Assembly: GCA_028532985.1 (NCBI GenBank)
Contig: JANCIK010000012.1
Span: 2,356,001-2,420,000, forward strand
DNA: 64,000 nt
Origin: Stropharia rugosoannulata
Lineage: Eukaryota; Basidiomycota; Agaricomycetes; Agaricales; Strophariaceae
Direction: 5' to 3'
The notes under the pieces are model-generated. The model was not told the DNA's origin. It made no database searches and was given only the letters and a program-made list of their open reading frames with translations. Positions 44,223-56,774 of this stretch are shown here, in pieces; position 1 is the first letter of the stretch, and each line of letters opens with the position of its first letter. A program made the translations under genes and the position numbers.

Positions 44223-45269
44223 CTTAGAGAAATCAGATACCCAGTGTCTTAATGGTAGATCATCTTAACATAGTACGCGTTTCAAACGGCATTCAACATG
44301 CTATTGCTCTTCCCGTGCCTCGTGGCATATTTACGTATCTTTTCTTAGTTAGAACCCATTCAACTGCGTCATTTCTCCTTGCGTTCCTACTATTATATGT
44401 GTAGTTCAACATTACGCTATTGCATCTAATTCAATATCTATCCCTGCTTGATTGTGACAATGGTTATGTAGCAGATTACATCTTGACGACGTACCATAGT
44501 GAGTATCCAAGCACATCGTGAGAAGTTACAACTGACAACTGCACATTTCAGGAACGTGACTGTGTGCACTCTACACTTATGACTTGCGGACGAAGTGTTT
44601 GACTAAAGCACGACCGCTTCCGAGAGCGGCAAGCCAAAGGGTTGTGCATGGGACGAAGTGTTACACATCTGATACGTGCGGAAGACACTGGATAGTGTAC
44701 AGTAAAGCCATCAATATGCGCTGGTGTTCTGTGCCTCCATACAGGCCAGTGAAATTAAAATTGCAAGCCCTTTGTAGAAGTCAGATCCTACGAAGACGTG
44801 TAAGCATAAGAATCTTGACTGTCTGCGTAGACGTCAAATACTGGCCTATAACAGTGTGTTTAATATGATTTGGCAGACTTGAACGGAGTCAGACAATACT
44901 AAGCTGATGAACGGTATAATTATATCATTGGTGCGTGTTTATGTATAGAGTCAATAATAATGTTTACAAGACCAAAAACGCTACATGATGCTTTTGGGAA
45001 TCACGCACAACATATTGCACAGCATTATCATTCATTGCCAGATTTATGCCGCAGCCCAGCCGCAACTGAGCCGTATCTGTCCTTTAACTGAATGATGCCG
45101 CCTCTGCCGGGACATCCCAAACCCACGGAAAGTGCTTAGCAGACAATGTGCACATTACCACGTTCTAATAAGCACAAGGCGTGCACACGTACTTTGTGCT
45201 AGTTACCACTACTGTGTGCACAAAAATAGTAGTACTGGCTCACGCAGTGAGTCCGTTATCTCGCACCCC
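44223..45269. other. Intergenic region
   Basis: AT-balanced sequence with short open frames only. It contains the 3' region of the gene ending at 44,222. I see no gene, RNA or repeat that I can support. Confidence 0.4.
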
Positions 45270-46640
45270 CAGCACGAGACTCGGGGGTGCGCCTTTGGTG
45301 CACGGTTCTACGCACCACCCACCCCGCCGCGTCCCATATCTTCCGCTACATCCCGCGCAGCATTCTAACACGCCCCAGTCCCCGCAGTCGATCGGTCCTC
45401 CGACTTACGCGCATTGCCTCGTCCGGGGGGCACGACGTCCTGCCCACTCCCTGCATCTGGTCCATAACACAGGTCTGTCTTGTCTCGTCCTGCCTTATCT
45501 TTGAGGACATATGACTGTATGTAGAGCTTACGTATACATCTATATAACTTCAGGTCTGCTTCAGTGCATCCAGCGTGTTGAAGATTTAGCTGATTGGACG
45601 GTCCCGATACTTGCGGCCTGCCCCGTTCTGCAGGTTTATGCATCGAGACATGCGTGGTACGGTTTCTGCCGTTCCGGTTCTCCTTTCTTTCTCGGATAAA
45701 TCCTCCGGCTAGACCCTCTCTGTCCAGCCACTGACCCACCTTGCCCCATCATATGATGCCTTCTCTACATCTCCCGCTCCACGGTGCGTCCCTTCAGAAT
45801 AATGGTATGCAACCGCACTCCGCCAACTAAGCGGCTCCAGAATGTATAGGTATGGCCGTTGATCGTGCCTCCTTGCGCGCACTCCCGCACTCTCGTTGCA
45901 TGCATTGTGTCCCCTGAAGGACTGTGCGCATATGTTTGCCTGCCTGCGTCCGCACGTGCGCTCTCCCACTACATTGTGATTCGGGCTGGCACCAAGTCTC
46001 GAATGATTTTTAAAGCCAGTCCATTCGATATCTGTTTCCCTTCACTTCACTTGTTGATTCTTACCCGCGCCTGGCTCCCGCGACATATAATCAGCCTGCT
46101 CGCTCGTGTAGCGGATGTGCGCTGCATTCGACTCGACCTCGAGGTCCCATCGTCAACCTGGCTCTCAGCTCCTAGCGCTTTAGCACCAGGCGTGTCCCTT
46201 CGATAATGTTCCACACATATCTGAATGCACTTACTACGATGACTCTTATCCTAACCCTGCCCACCCACCAGCTCTGCTTCTGAGCATTCACCTCGCCCTG
46301 CCCCGTCGCGCTCCGTAGAGCGCCCGCGATGCGAATGCAGCGTCACCGCGCAGTCCTGTCTTGCTAACCTGCTCCCTGTCTTGCTAACCTGCCCCCCAGT
46401 GCACCCACCGCGATATAGGAATGCACCTTCGCTCCGACTACGTTTCTTGCGGCCCGCCCCGTTCGTTCGTATGCGTAATGCGCTGTAGCCTTCTCCGTTG
46501 TATGTACTTCTACCGGTACGCCTCACATGGATTCCCGCTCAATGTGCGCGTACATCAATGTCCTAGTCCCGCTCTGAGCCTGCTGGCTCTCTGGAGACAT
46601 GGGACTGGGTGATGGTACGCTTCTGTGTCGCTTATGCATC
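45270..46640 (+). repeat. GC-rich dispersed repeat, block 7
   Basis: Bases about 45,380-46,130 repeat 1-730 in the same orientation. Bases 46,240-46,560 are the reverse complement of about 10,640-11,090. The start carries the CACGAGACTCGGG(G/C)G(T/C)GCG landmark shared with 34,030, and TTGGTGCACGGTT(C/T)(T/C)ACGCACC is also common to both. No protein is supported. Confidence 0.78.
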
Positions 46641-47279
46641 ATCATAAATGTACGTCCTTCACCCTTCTGATTCAAACATACCAATGAAGCCTGTACGCAC
46701 CGCAGGTAAAGGGACGTGTACTGAGGCGGGACAGGACATGGTACCAAGTCATGAGTTTTATAGGCAGTGAGTTATCCTGTAGAGGGACCGGGGGAATCCG
46801 ACTGAGGAAGGGAGTGCGACAGAGTGCCTAGGAGCGCGGAAACAGGAGGAGACCGTCTTTTTAACAACAGCCAGATGCAGAGAGTGGGATGGAACAGGGC
46901 ACCTCGTAATTCTATGGTGTATTGGCATCCATGACAAGACGATGCATGAAGCCAGGTCGTCGTTTTCTGTTTCCGTGAGTTTTGCATGGCAGTGATTGCG
47001 AATTTGCAACTCAAGAGTGGGGTCATTCTAGTTAAGAGCAATATCCATATCAGGTATAACGTCCTTGGGAGGCGCATTGTTGAGGGTTCATAAGATCCGA
47101 CGGAGAAGAATGACGAACTATGTGGTAAAAGAGACACACCAATCCATGCATGTACAGGAGGTGCGCTGGGAGATGAGGGTGATACAGGGACTGGGATTCG
47201 ATGACCAGGAGCCAGGAGTCAGTGAGCCAAGATGGTGTATCAGGGGATTGCTTCCCACTCCGTCAGCTACTGCCACGCA
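46641..47279. other. Spacer between repeat blocks 7 and 8
   Basis: Mixed sequence without a gene. At 47,081 the motif TGAGGGTTCATAAGATCC (then a GAGAAGAA) closely matches 8273-8300, which lies next to the other copy of the flanking repeat. It is in the same orientation even though the large repeats are inverted. Confidence 0.5.
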
Positions 47280-49455
47280 ATAGCGTTGGCTCACGTCATT
47301 TCTGCAGTTCACCCCTCCGTCCATCTGTAAGTGTGAGTCTGCCGCCGTCTGCGTCCCCCCTTCCCCATGCTGGGTCCATCCCCCGTGGCAGCAGAGCAAT
47401 CCCGCGACCCTCCTCTTTATTCCAAGTAGATTAAAAGTGTTGCTCTCATACTGACCATGTACAATACCGTCCCCTGTAAATAATGCAACAAGCCCCTCGG
47501 GGTTCCCGCCCACCGCATACACAATATAAGAACCACCCCATCCTGCCCTCCTCCGGCTCATCGTCGACGCCGCACCTTTCCATGCACACGCATCCCCCAC
47601 AACCCTACCTCTTGTCTCCCCGCGCCTTGCCTCTCCCCGCGCCTCTCCCGCGGATCACCCAATGCGAAAACGCACCACCACTCTACAACTGCGACCACCA
47701 TTCCGAGCTGTACGACCCCACCAACAGGGGGGCGTACGCCATGGGTGAGCACCGCATGGAACTGGAACGCACTGCGTCCTTTCATCTCTGTCCGTCTCCC
47801 GCATTCACTCTGCGCGTCCTGCATTCAAGACTTCGTTCACCCGAGCCCTCCAGTTGTCCGGCTCCGAAGGTGCTATAGCATGTAGCGCCCGTCCTGTCCG
47901 GGTTATCGTCCACAGCGTCCGCACGTACGTACAGATACTGCCCTGAAGGGGGCACTGTGTCCCCCGCCCGTGTTGTGGCGCAGAGAGGGCGGGGTAGCGG
48001 TTAGCGCGTGCGGGCGTGAAAAGGGAGGGAAGGGGAGACTTGTGGAAAGGGAGGGGAAGGCATTACGTGTAGAAGAGGTGGGAGGGAGACGCGGGGATGC
48101 TCCGTGCGGGGTCACGCCCACACAAAGGGAGGCAAGGGACAGAGGGTCCCGGGGTGGGATGTGCGGGACGTAGATGGTCGGTTTGTGTCGCTGCGATGTG
48201 GGTCGTACAGATGGGCGGCCGCGGACGGACAGGTAGGCGGCGCGGATCGGAGCACAACAGACTCAGATGACGGAAGGACGAGGGGAAGGGATAGGGGGAA
48301 GGGATGGCCTGCACCAAGATCATGACCATCGCGCGGGCGAATTGCGGGGGGACGCCGTGTGTGAACGGGAAGGGGAAGAGGAGAGGTGCATGGCTATTGA
48401 AGGGACATGTGTAGTGATGAGGGGATATGCGAGGGGAGCAGGCAGGGCAGACACTACACCGCAACAAGACATAATGAGGGACCTGAGGGTGAAGGAAGGG
48501 GCACGTCTGCCGCGCACGACGGGGACACCGGGAGGATCGCGGACACTTGGAATGGGGAGACGGAACCACTGGAGACGGTCCCGAAACGTCCGGCACGACA
48601 GTGGTGACCTACGTGATGATAGTGAGTCAATGGAAAGTACTGAGTGATAGCTGGACTGGCAAGTGCAACGATCAGCCTTACCGCAATCGAAAGAACGTGT
48701 ACTGACCTGCAGAGGCTGCAGAGATAGGCCGGGACGCAAAATGTAAAACCAACAACATGCAGGACAGAGGAGGGATACGGCCTCAGGCGGGATGGGTCCT
48801 GAGATGAAGCCGTAGAGTACAGCTATGAACACACGGCGCCGTTAGTATAAAGGGAGTTGGACAGAGAAAATTGCAGAGCAATGGAATCCACGAACGTACC
48901 GCAGTGCAGGACATGCCCAATGCGGTGAGTGCAACTGGCAGTTAACGGCCACCTGCAGGCAGGACCCAGCGAGGGAGGTTTGCGTAGGGAGAGCACGGCT
49001 GTCGCTCAGGAGACAGCAGGTCGTACGGGGACATCGGAGATAAGGCCGACGAAACGAAGAGCACAATGTATACAGGGCCAACATGTTCCGTATCTGTGTA
49101 TGCCAAAGTTAGAAACCACTGTAGCAGAGGCATACCTACTACCTGCATACCCTAATGAAACGGAATGGGACCGCATAGAAAGGGATAAGTGACTCAAACA
49201 CGGCGCAGAAATGCAGATACACACCTTGAGCCGTGTTTACAGTTATCTTCCATCCTCCAGTTACATAGTATGTGCTTGTGTATCTTCGGATGGGGACGTG
49301 TTGTGTAGGAGTTGGGTTGGTGTTGGTCAAGAATAAACACATCACGCGTCCGCGTCAACAGTGCCATCAGCACGACATGGGGAATGATTACAAATGACAG
49401 CAATTTGATTGCATAGAAGAACATAGCCCAAATTACTTGTATACACTGCTGGCAC
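47280..49455 (-). repeat. Long dispersed repeat, copy B (inverted relative to 8318-10,320)
   Basis: The reverse-complement partner of the 8318-10,320 block over almost its whole length. It has extra bases in places, for example a short insertion near 49,130. It has the same lack of coding content. Confidence 0.85.
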
Positions 49456-50770
49456 CAACAAAAAATGTCGCGGATTTTGCACCTTGGGACTGACAGTTGC
49501 AGGTACCGCAGTGCGCGTCTATACTCTATACATTGGAGTGACATCACTCATGAGAATGTACTTGGAGGAGATTCATCTTCATCAGTAAAAATACCAAAAT
49601 CATGTAATGTGGCCCAATTACTTACATACCCGTCAAACTGGTTATATAAGCACAATTCTTGGTTCGTAGAATACATGAAAGCGTTTTCGAATATAAGGTT
49701 CTTAATAATTGGTATAAACCAATAATTACCGAGACTACAAGCCTGTTACAATTTGGCCAGACCTTACAATTCAATACAAGACTGTGCATTTATAAGCCTT
49801 ATACGTTCTTTCGAGGAATGCCATTAGGACCAGAAATATATTGTATTTGTATTAGTACAAGGAGATAAACTACATGGGATATATAACTACAAGCCTGACA
49901 CATAGATCAGCTATACATACCTTAAGTCAATCATCGATGACAACCTTTCGAGCAGGTTAGGGTTTCACCAGCCCAGAGGATGGACACTGTATCTGCTACG
50001 ATGTCGTACACCATGCTTAAATGTGCATACGCGCGGACTGTGTTCGGACACCACGTAATAAATTGGCGCAAGCTATGATTACTAAAAAAAAAAAAAAAAT
50101 GTGCATATAAGTGATTTATATGTGCGAATTTAACCCAAATACTTACTATATGCGCCTATTTACTCAACCCGTTCAGTAACACTAGCAGTCATTGGGTCAT
50201 TGATGGAATCAGCAACAGAGGGGATGAGTATAATGCTTACTATTTGTATTCATTCGGGCTAATCAATGCCTGTTTATTGACAGACATAGTCATGACTCAC
50301 TATATGCAGGACAGTGGAGAAAATTAATACAGGAACCACTCTCATTAGAGCAGAACGAGGCTGCTTACCATTGTCAAAATAGATGTAGAAGGACAAACTT
50401 GTGGATGAAAGACAAGAAGGGCGACTGGGGGATAAGGTAAGAGGGGACTCGGAGGGGACAGAAGGAAGACATCATGATGTTCCTGAATGTTCCTGAAGCA
50501 CTGCTGAAGCGGTGATACGCTGAAGCTCTCTATGAGCGCGTATGCGTGCGAGGCTGTTTCACACGGCTTCTAACCAACCCAAAATGACGCAGGACAAAGA
50601 CAAAGATGAGACGCAAAATAAGACAAAAAGACGAGGGAGTGTAAGCTGCAACAACAGCTTCGAACCACTCCTGGACGCGGGACGCAACGGGGATGCAAAC
50701 TAGAACGCAAACGGATGCGCGAAGACAATGCAAAACGAGGGGAAAACTATTCCTTCTTTCTACTACCTAC
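49456..50770. other. AT-rich region, no gene seen
   Basis: Non-repetitive AT-rich sequence. A 16-base poly-A run lies at 50,084-50,099. I found no supported gene. Confidence 0.4.
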
Positions 50771-50771
50771 A

Positions 50772-51227
50772 TCATAAGTATTTAAATATGTACATTAGTA
50801 ATACAGCCAAATGGAACAAGAAAAGTCTAGAAAATGAAAGGAACTGTAAGAGAGTATTGTAAAAGGAAAGCCAAGATGATAAGAATGGAGAGGAGGTGGA
50901 GTGGCGTACAGTTACTCCGAATGTGCATACGAGGCGCGTTGTGGCACGTGGCTGTGTGTCATGAGAATCGGACTTGATGCGTGCGGTTTCCGTGAGCGTA
51001 GATGGGCACAGCTCATCAGCGGAGTGCTCGCTGCTTAAGTTCTTGCCATTGCAGAGTGAGCTAGGGGCACCATTTAGTACATTATTGGCCAGTAGAGTGA
51101 GTTTGGAATGACCTTGGATAGCCATTGTAGGAATGGTGATGGTGGCGGAAGGAGAGAGAGATGCATTACCGGGAGAGGACAGGCCTTCAAAGTTCAAGAT
51201 GCGCGGCCCCGGAGTGTGATTTGCCAT
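50772..51227 (-). CDS. Possible small orphan protein (doubtful)
   Basis: A 151-aa frame with an ATG start (MANHTPGPRILNFEGLSSPG). It has a Ser/Thr-rich middle and a hydrophobic C-terminus (SSWLSFYNTLLQFLSFSRLF and beyond) that could be a membrane segment. No family is recognised, and an antisense frame overlaps it. It may be the first exon of a spliced gene or a chance frame. Confidence 0.22.
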   Translation of the reverse strand: MANHTPGPRILNFEGLSSPGNASLSPSATITIPTMAIQGHSKLTLLANNVLNGAPSSLCNGKNLSSEHSADELCPSTLTETARIKSDSHDTQPRATTRLVCTFGVTVRHSTSSPFLSSWLSFYNTLLQFLSFSRLFLFHLAVLLMYIFKYL

Positions 51228-52900
51228 GCACGGCAGATCATCGGACCTTGGAAAATTCCCGCAGTGTTCTAACTTCTAACAGAAAATCTGCACGCCGCAG
51301 ACATATATGCCTGAGAATTGCTATATATAGCTCTGGTCCCAGATCCGTAGACGAAGATATTCGCAAGCGACACACATTTATTCTGCAAGTAGCTCTGAGT
51401 TCAAAGAGTTTCGGAAACAGAGAAATTACCAGAACAATGTACTTGATGGAATCCTCCATTGGGTCCGGTGTACCCTGTATATGGTGAGATAAGAGAGTTG
51501 TGAGAGAGACTTGGACTTGGATGAGCGTGAATATACCGACCTGTAACTTTAATTTTTAGGACAGTAAATAAGAGTGAAAAATAGTAAGTGAATTGAGTAA
51601 TCCATACAAATCTTAGAGTTATGATACAATTAAGTTACATCCCATTCAAATTATTTGTATGATACATATAGTGTAATCCATGAATTATACCTAGAGTGTA
51701 TTCACAACAAATTATTATCAATAGTTGGAAGCATGAACACAATAACTGGTGGACAAAGTAATGTGAACCAATTATGTGTGCTCCTTATAAACTAGGTAAA
51801 ATTGGATACAACCAATTGGGTTGGATCCAATTGGTTGTACCATTTGGGAAATTTTACTGATGTTTAAGGATGCTAGGAAAGTAGTATGTCTCCCTTGTTC
51901 ATTCCTGATAAATATGCATAATTCAATACCACTAAATCTGCCAGTTAAATAGAGCTTAAATTGCATCAGGTGCCCATGTGGTCGTACTCCTGCTGACACA
52001 TGCTTTTCTGGGTCTGTATGTGCCGCATATGAAGGACGGAGGTTGTGGACAGGCTGAGGACGGAGGGTGATGTAGCATAGCAGGTTGACATGCATGCACT
52101 TGGACTCCACCTCCACAAAGGTCCTGTCACTGCGCAGAATGCACAGCACAATGTGGGGATCGAGCATGCAGGGGGCACGCGTGCACAAGGGGGAAGCTGC
52201 GGGAGCACCAAGGATGCCATGGAGACATGAGATGGTCAGACTTGGGAAGGAAGGATAGATTAGGTATGTACATTGTTTCTTAGCTGTTCTCCCTGCATAT
52301 GGTCTGCTCTGGTCCTCCGTAGGAACCAATGGGGCATGGACACAAAATGTACGGCATGGAAGTGGTAGTGCACATAGTGATATTCAATCAGGTGAGTGAT
52401 AAATGCACTGTCAAACATTGGTGAGCAGAAACATATGAAAGGAGTCTAAACAGTATGCACAGTTCAACAATTAGGCTTGCTGAAATTGAAGGCAGATGTA
52501 TTGATATTTAGAGGCAGGGGAGACATTGTGCGACAGACCGGGACAAGAACAGACACAAAGGCTAGAGGAGAAACAGGTGGTACTTCGGCCGGAATCTATA
52601 GGGTTTATCTGGTCACATACAGTGCCACTGAGGCTGAAGGTGATGAGGCTTTCAGGGCTCATAAGGTTGGACCAATGGAACTACAGAGCCGTGGGGTACA
52701 AGACATATGATGACCCTTGCATGTAATTCATTATGGGAGGAGCACCTAGGTGGGGAACTCAATAAAGGGCCTAGTAGTCAACAACAACTGGGTGCCAGGA
52801 CCCAGTGAAAGACATTTGCGTAGCAGGTGTACTTCCGGACACGATGGGATCTCTCAGGAGAATGGGTGACAGGCTTGTATGAGCTAATCAGCGAAGGGTG
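51228..52900. other. AT-rich region, no gene seen
   Basis: Several short open frames on both strands, none with recognisable content. The longest (minus strand, 51,772-52,329) has no ATG at its head. Confidence 0.4.
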
Positions 52901-53954
52901 CATCAGGAAAACCACTTTTTGGAAAAGAGACTTTTTGAGACATCTATGTGTCTCTTGGGAAATTTAGTGTCTTTTTGAGACACCAATATGTCTTTTGGTG
53001 AATTTCATGTCTTTTTTTATACTTTTAAAGGTCTCCTAGAGACTTTAGGGAAATATGTAATTCTTCCAATGTCTTTTTAGGTCTTTTTATGTCTTTTAAA
53101 GTCTTTCAAATTTTCTAAGTATTTAAATGTATTGATGTAATTGTATAAATCTTTTTATGTCTCTAAAAGATATTAAAAATGTCTCATAAAGTGTATTAAA
53201 AAGCTACAAAAAGACTCAAAAAGACATTTAAAGACATTAAAACCTGGGAAAAATTGACTTATGAATAGCTATTGTCAACTAATACTTGTAATCTACATTG
53301 TAAATCTTATATAAAATACATCTGAACATGACTAAATTCAATGACTTGTGATGTAATAAATTAATGTAGTCTAGAGCTTTACCATTATATTTGACCAGCA
53401 GTGAGTCTATATACACAGGCACATGGTGTAGGGGGAAGTATGCTGGTTTTAAGTTATGCATGAAGCTGTTGGTTCAATTCCTGGCAAATGCAAATTATTT
53501 CCACAACATAAGTTCCCCTTCCCATTGTACCCAAGTTAATGTGATGGTTTATTTGCCATTGTATGTTTATGTAAGGTGCTGGCTAATATAGTTACTTCAT
53601 GACAAATATTAAGTACATTTGAAAAATATACCTAATTACCTACTTACAAATACAATCTAATCTATATAGTAGTGATTTGGTGAAGATGTAGTGATATGAA
53701 GTGATGTTTTTAATGTTTTTATGAAGCAAAATGTAACATTAAAAGACATTTAGAGACATCTAGAGACATTATGGACACTTAAAAAGACATTTAAGAGACT
53801 CCTAGAGACATAAAAAAGTCTTTAAAAGTTTGATACCTGGAGACTTTGCTTTAAAAGTCTCCTAGAGACCCAGGTCTCCTGGGGTCTTTTTAAGTCTTTT
53901 TGAGTCTTTTCAAAAAATTAAAAGACTTTTTTCAAAAAAGTCTTTTTCCTGATG
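52901..53954. mobile_element. Fold-back (MITE-like) element built of GTCTTT/AAAGAC and GTCTC/GAGAC motifs
   Basis: The ends are inverted repeats: the left begins CATCAGGAAAA and the right ends with its exact complement TTTTCCTGATG, with looser pairing further in. Bases 52,915-53,150 are full of GTCTTTT and GTCTC on the plus strand, and bases 53,160-53,245 switch to AAAGAC. The right arm (53,735-53,950) starts with AAAGAC/GAGAC units and switches to GTCTTT. Each arm can therefore fold on itself, and the two arms can pair with each other. No coding sequence is present. No clear target duplication was found, so the exact borders are uncertain. Confidence 0.65.
53417..53490 (+). other. tRNA-like Pol III promoter boxes (SINE-like), weak
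   Basis: An A-box match, TGGTGTAGGGGG (53,424), and a B-box match, GGTTCAATTCC (53,471), are about 47 bases apart, the spacing found in tRNA genes. The acceptor and T stems do not pair well, so it is not a functional tRNA. It could be the head of a tRNA-derived SINE lying in the centre of the fold-back element. Confidence 0.3.
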
Positions 53955-54297
53955 GATAGAGAAGTGTCCCTTATAGTGATGCCCTGTACGATTGTATGTC
54001 CCTGTCTGCAATGTTCAATGTCAGTACTAATTGTAATAGGAGATAAACAGAATATACCGAAAGATTGTGATGTAGTACATAATCCAGAAGTGATGCTTGA
54101 ACATGTCGTACTGATGCACCAAATTTGCGTATAACCGATTACCTTTGAGCGGTATAAACCCGCCCTGCCGTAACCGTGACCGACCACCCCGCCTACTCGC
54201 ACCAGACAAAGGCAATCAAGATATTACATAACCCGTGTACAGTATGTAGTACCATATGTACAATAATCAAAAACATAATTATATTGCAATATACGGC

Positions 54298-54543
54298 TTA
54301 TATCCCTTCTAAAAAATGTGTCAGTACCCTACATATACCGAGAAGAATCAGGCTCACCGTGCTGAGGGTATAGCACGACTCTGCTATGTTGCTAAAGGCA
54401 TAAATACTGCGCGTCCACCCCGGCTGTTGATTGCGAAAATAGTCAACACGTCCACGCCTCATTCCAAAGTGTACGACGCCCATCAGCGCGCCGGTTTCGC
54501 GTAGGTAAATGCGCGCAGTAAAGTGCTTCTTGCCGGAGGACAT
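54298..54543 (-). CDS. Possible small protein or exon (doubtful)
   Basis: An 81-aa frame beginning MSSGKKHFTARIYLRETGAL, with a hydrophobic stretch near the end. The family is not recognised. It could be a chance frame or one exon of a spliced gene. Confidence 0.2.
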   Translation of the reverse strand: MSSGKKHFTARIYLRETGALMGVVHFGMRRGRVDYFRNQQPGWTRSIYAFSNIAESCYTLSTVSLILLGICRVLTHFLEGI

Positions 54544-55587
54544 GCTGGTGTGTTGTCCACAACTAGATCAATCAGTCAGTACAATAATCAGTTAGTACAA
54601 TGAAGAAAAAGAAAAGGATGAATTGACCTACATCAATACAAAGTAGACCTCATTGGGAAGTCCTTCATGAGCTCTCAAGTACTCCCAAGCCTTTGCTACT
54701 TTAGATAGGGAAGACTGAATATGTTGGGGAGATTTGGGAGCAAAGCTGTTGGAGAATAGGACCTGCATGGTTTCTGGGGTGAAAGTGTTCTTTTTGCACT
54801 CATTATATACATGGATATAGGCTATTAGTTGTTAGTATCTATGGCACTGTGAATCTCCACTCTTCTTAGATCAAGCTCAAGAAGCAATGCCTGCAGGAAA
54901 CCTTAACTGATGTGCAGTGGCCAGAGCGCTTAGTCGTCATCTGAATAAGCGCCCAATAAGGCAAGCTAAGTATTTAATAGCATATTCAACTTAATTAAGA
55001 GCTAATACATGCAATCAAGCCCCAGACTCAATACACAAGAGTATGACCATGGTGTAATGCTTCAAAGACGATATGCAGAGCCTCCCATGTCATGATGCGC
55101 TAGAAATGCGCGCCCACAATGGTAAATACATTTTTGTACACAGTGTACAATATTTACCCGAATGAGTATTGTACACCGTGCACACTATAAACCACGCGTC
55201 CCTATGATACAATAATTCGTGGGAACGGTAGCCAATGCAGTCACGATTATAGTACTGACTGTACAGTAGTGAAACTGTGCTCTGTACGATCATCCTGATG
55301 ACCAGCATTTCCTGTTGGGCCAAATATTGTACATATCCAACCGCTCTCACTACGTACTTAATCAACGAGCACGTCAACTATTTGATCTCTCAATAATGTA
55401 CAGTATATACAATACAAGAAAGTACACTAACTACGACATGATACTGTATACTTCAATTAATTTAACTTTTAATGATCGCAGGGGGGACACTTAATGATCG
55501 ACTGTCAATTAAATATAGATTTTATGTAACATCATGTACGTTGTGTGCAGTATTGGGTAGCTATTTTTAGACACATGTGTCCTGTGC
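54544..55587. other. AT-rich region with GTAC palindromes
   Basis: No supported gene. TGTACA/GTAC motifs become dense from about 55,130 onward (for example GTACACAGTGTAC near 55,136). Confidence 0.4.
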
Positions 55588-55930
55588 CCTATGTACGATA
55601 ATATAATTGTACTTTAGATACAAAATTCATAACTGTCCTCAAACGCGTACCTGGTGTACAGAATCTTCGTGGCAATTAATTGTACGCCTGGTACAGATAA
55701 CATAGACTACGTAAGTATTGTGCCCTATGTACAATAATATTATTGTACTTCAGACACAAAATTCATGACAGTCCTCAAACGCGTACCTGGTGTACAGAAT
55801 CTTCGTGGCAATTAATTGTACGCCTGGTACAGATAACATAGACTACGTAAGTATTGTGCCCTATGTACAATAATATTATTGTACTTCAGACACAAAATTC
55901 ATGACAGTCCTCAAACGCGTACCTGGCGTA
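55588..55930 (+). repeat. 136-bp tandem repeat, about 2.5 copies
   Basis: The anchor GTCCTCAAACGCGTACCTGG occurs at 55,635, 55,771 and 55,907, a constant 136-bp spacing. The second copy and the start of the third contain the perfect palindrome GTACAATAATATTATTGTAC. The first copy has diverged slightly more. The array ends about 110 bp before the start codon of the gene at 56,039. Confidence 0.9.
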
Positions 55931-56038
55931 CAGTTGTTCGAAAAGAGAATGTTTTACGTGAGAATTAACTACGCTTACAAAAACCGTCTGGATATAACAG
56001 GCAGGAAAAAGGTTATCGACAACAATCATACCCCCATC

Positions 56039-56723
56039 ATGTCCAACATTCCATCCCAACATCATGCACTCTACCGCTCCTGGGTCCAGTTCACGGAGGC
56101 CGAGCAGGAAACCATAATCTCGGAATGGAAAGATGAGCTCGATTATCACGAGGATACCTACTACGACGGTCTGATGGACGACACCCTCGACTACGACATA
56201 GACCGAGGGATTCACTTGCTGGGTGTCTTAAATAACATCGCAAGGCAACTTGTAAGTGGACTTGACTATTAATGCCTTTACAATAATTTAATCAGACCCC
56301 AGATAAGAGCCCCTATCGACCACGCAGACTTAGCAAGGAGCCGAACACTGTGGGCTGTTGTTCGCAAGGTGTACCTAATGCAGGAAATGCTGCGAAGTAG
56401 ACACAATAGCCAGGTTCAGGATGGGACATTCTTGACTTGCACTCGCTTTTTCAGGATTCTTGGGGAAATGATTAGAGATTCGCAGGAGGATGAGGATTAC
56501 ATCTTTCAATATAGTATGTAGCCTGTACTGTTGCAGCAATATCTTCCTGCATTCCAAGTTCTGTACTGTATGTACAGTGCAATAACTGTACTGATAGTAC
56601 AATATGAGAAATAGAACAAATAATTGTACCGCAGGTACAGGTGTAATAGCGTACCACCCGTACAAGAGGTTTCTGCAGATCATGTACAAGGAGTACATCT
56701 TTGCCATGATTATATACGACTAA
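56039..56723 (+). CDS. Unknown 170-aa protein, three exons
   Basis: Exons 56039-56251, 56303-56513 and 56635-56723, with GT-AG introns of 51 and 121 bp in matching phases. The protein starts MSNIPSQHHALYRSW, has an acidic Tyr/Asp-rich segment (YHEDTYYDGLMDDTLDYD), then a helical basic part (RTLWAVVRKVYLMQEMLR) and ends in an aromatic region. No family is recognised. An upstream in-frame ATG at 55,892 or a start inside the tandem repeat is possible, but the MSN start gives the best context (CCCATCATG). The 136-bp tandem array and several GTAC palindromes lie just upstream. The second intron is also rich in GTAC. Confidence 0.65.
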
Positions 56724-56774
56724 ATATTTGAACTGACTTCCCGCACCCTTCTTCTTGAATACATCACTCCCATC

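Noticed and set aside
51772..52329. A 185-codon minus-strand frame
   Set aside because: The head of the frame has no ATG (TTG only), there are no motifs, and no splice context was found.
53417..53490. Functional tRNA gene
   Set aside because: The A and B boxes match, but the acceptor and T stems do not pair and no sensible anticodon arm forms.
55090..55377. A 95-codon minus-strand frame
   Set aside because: It lies in a region dominated by GTAC palindromes and AT-rich repeats, with no recognisable content.
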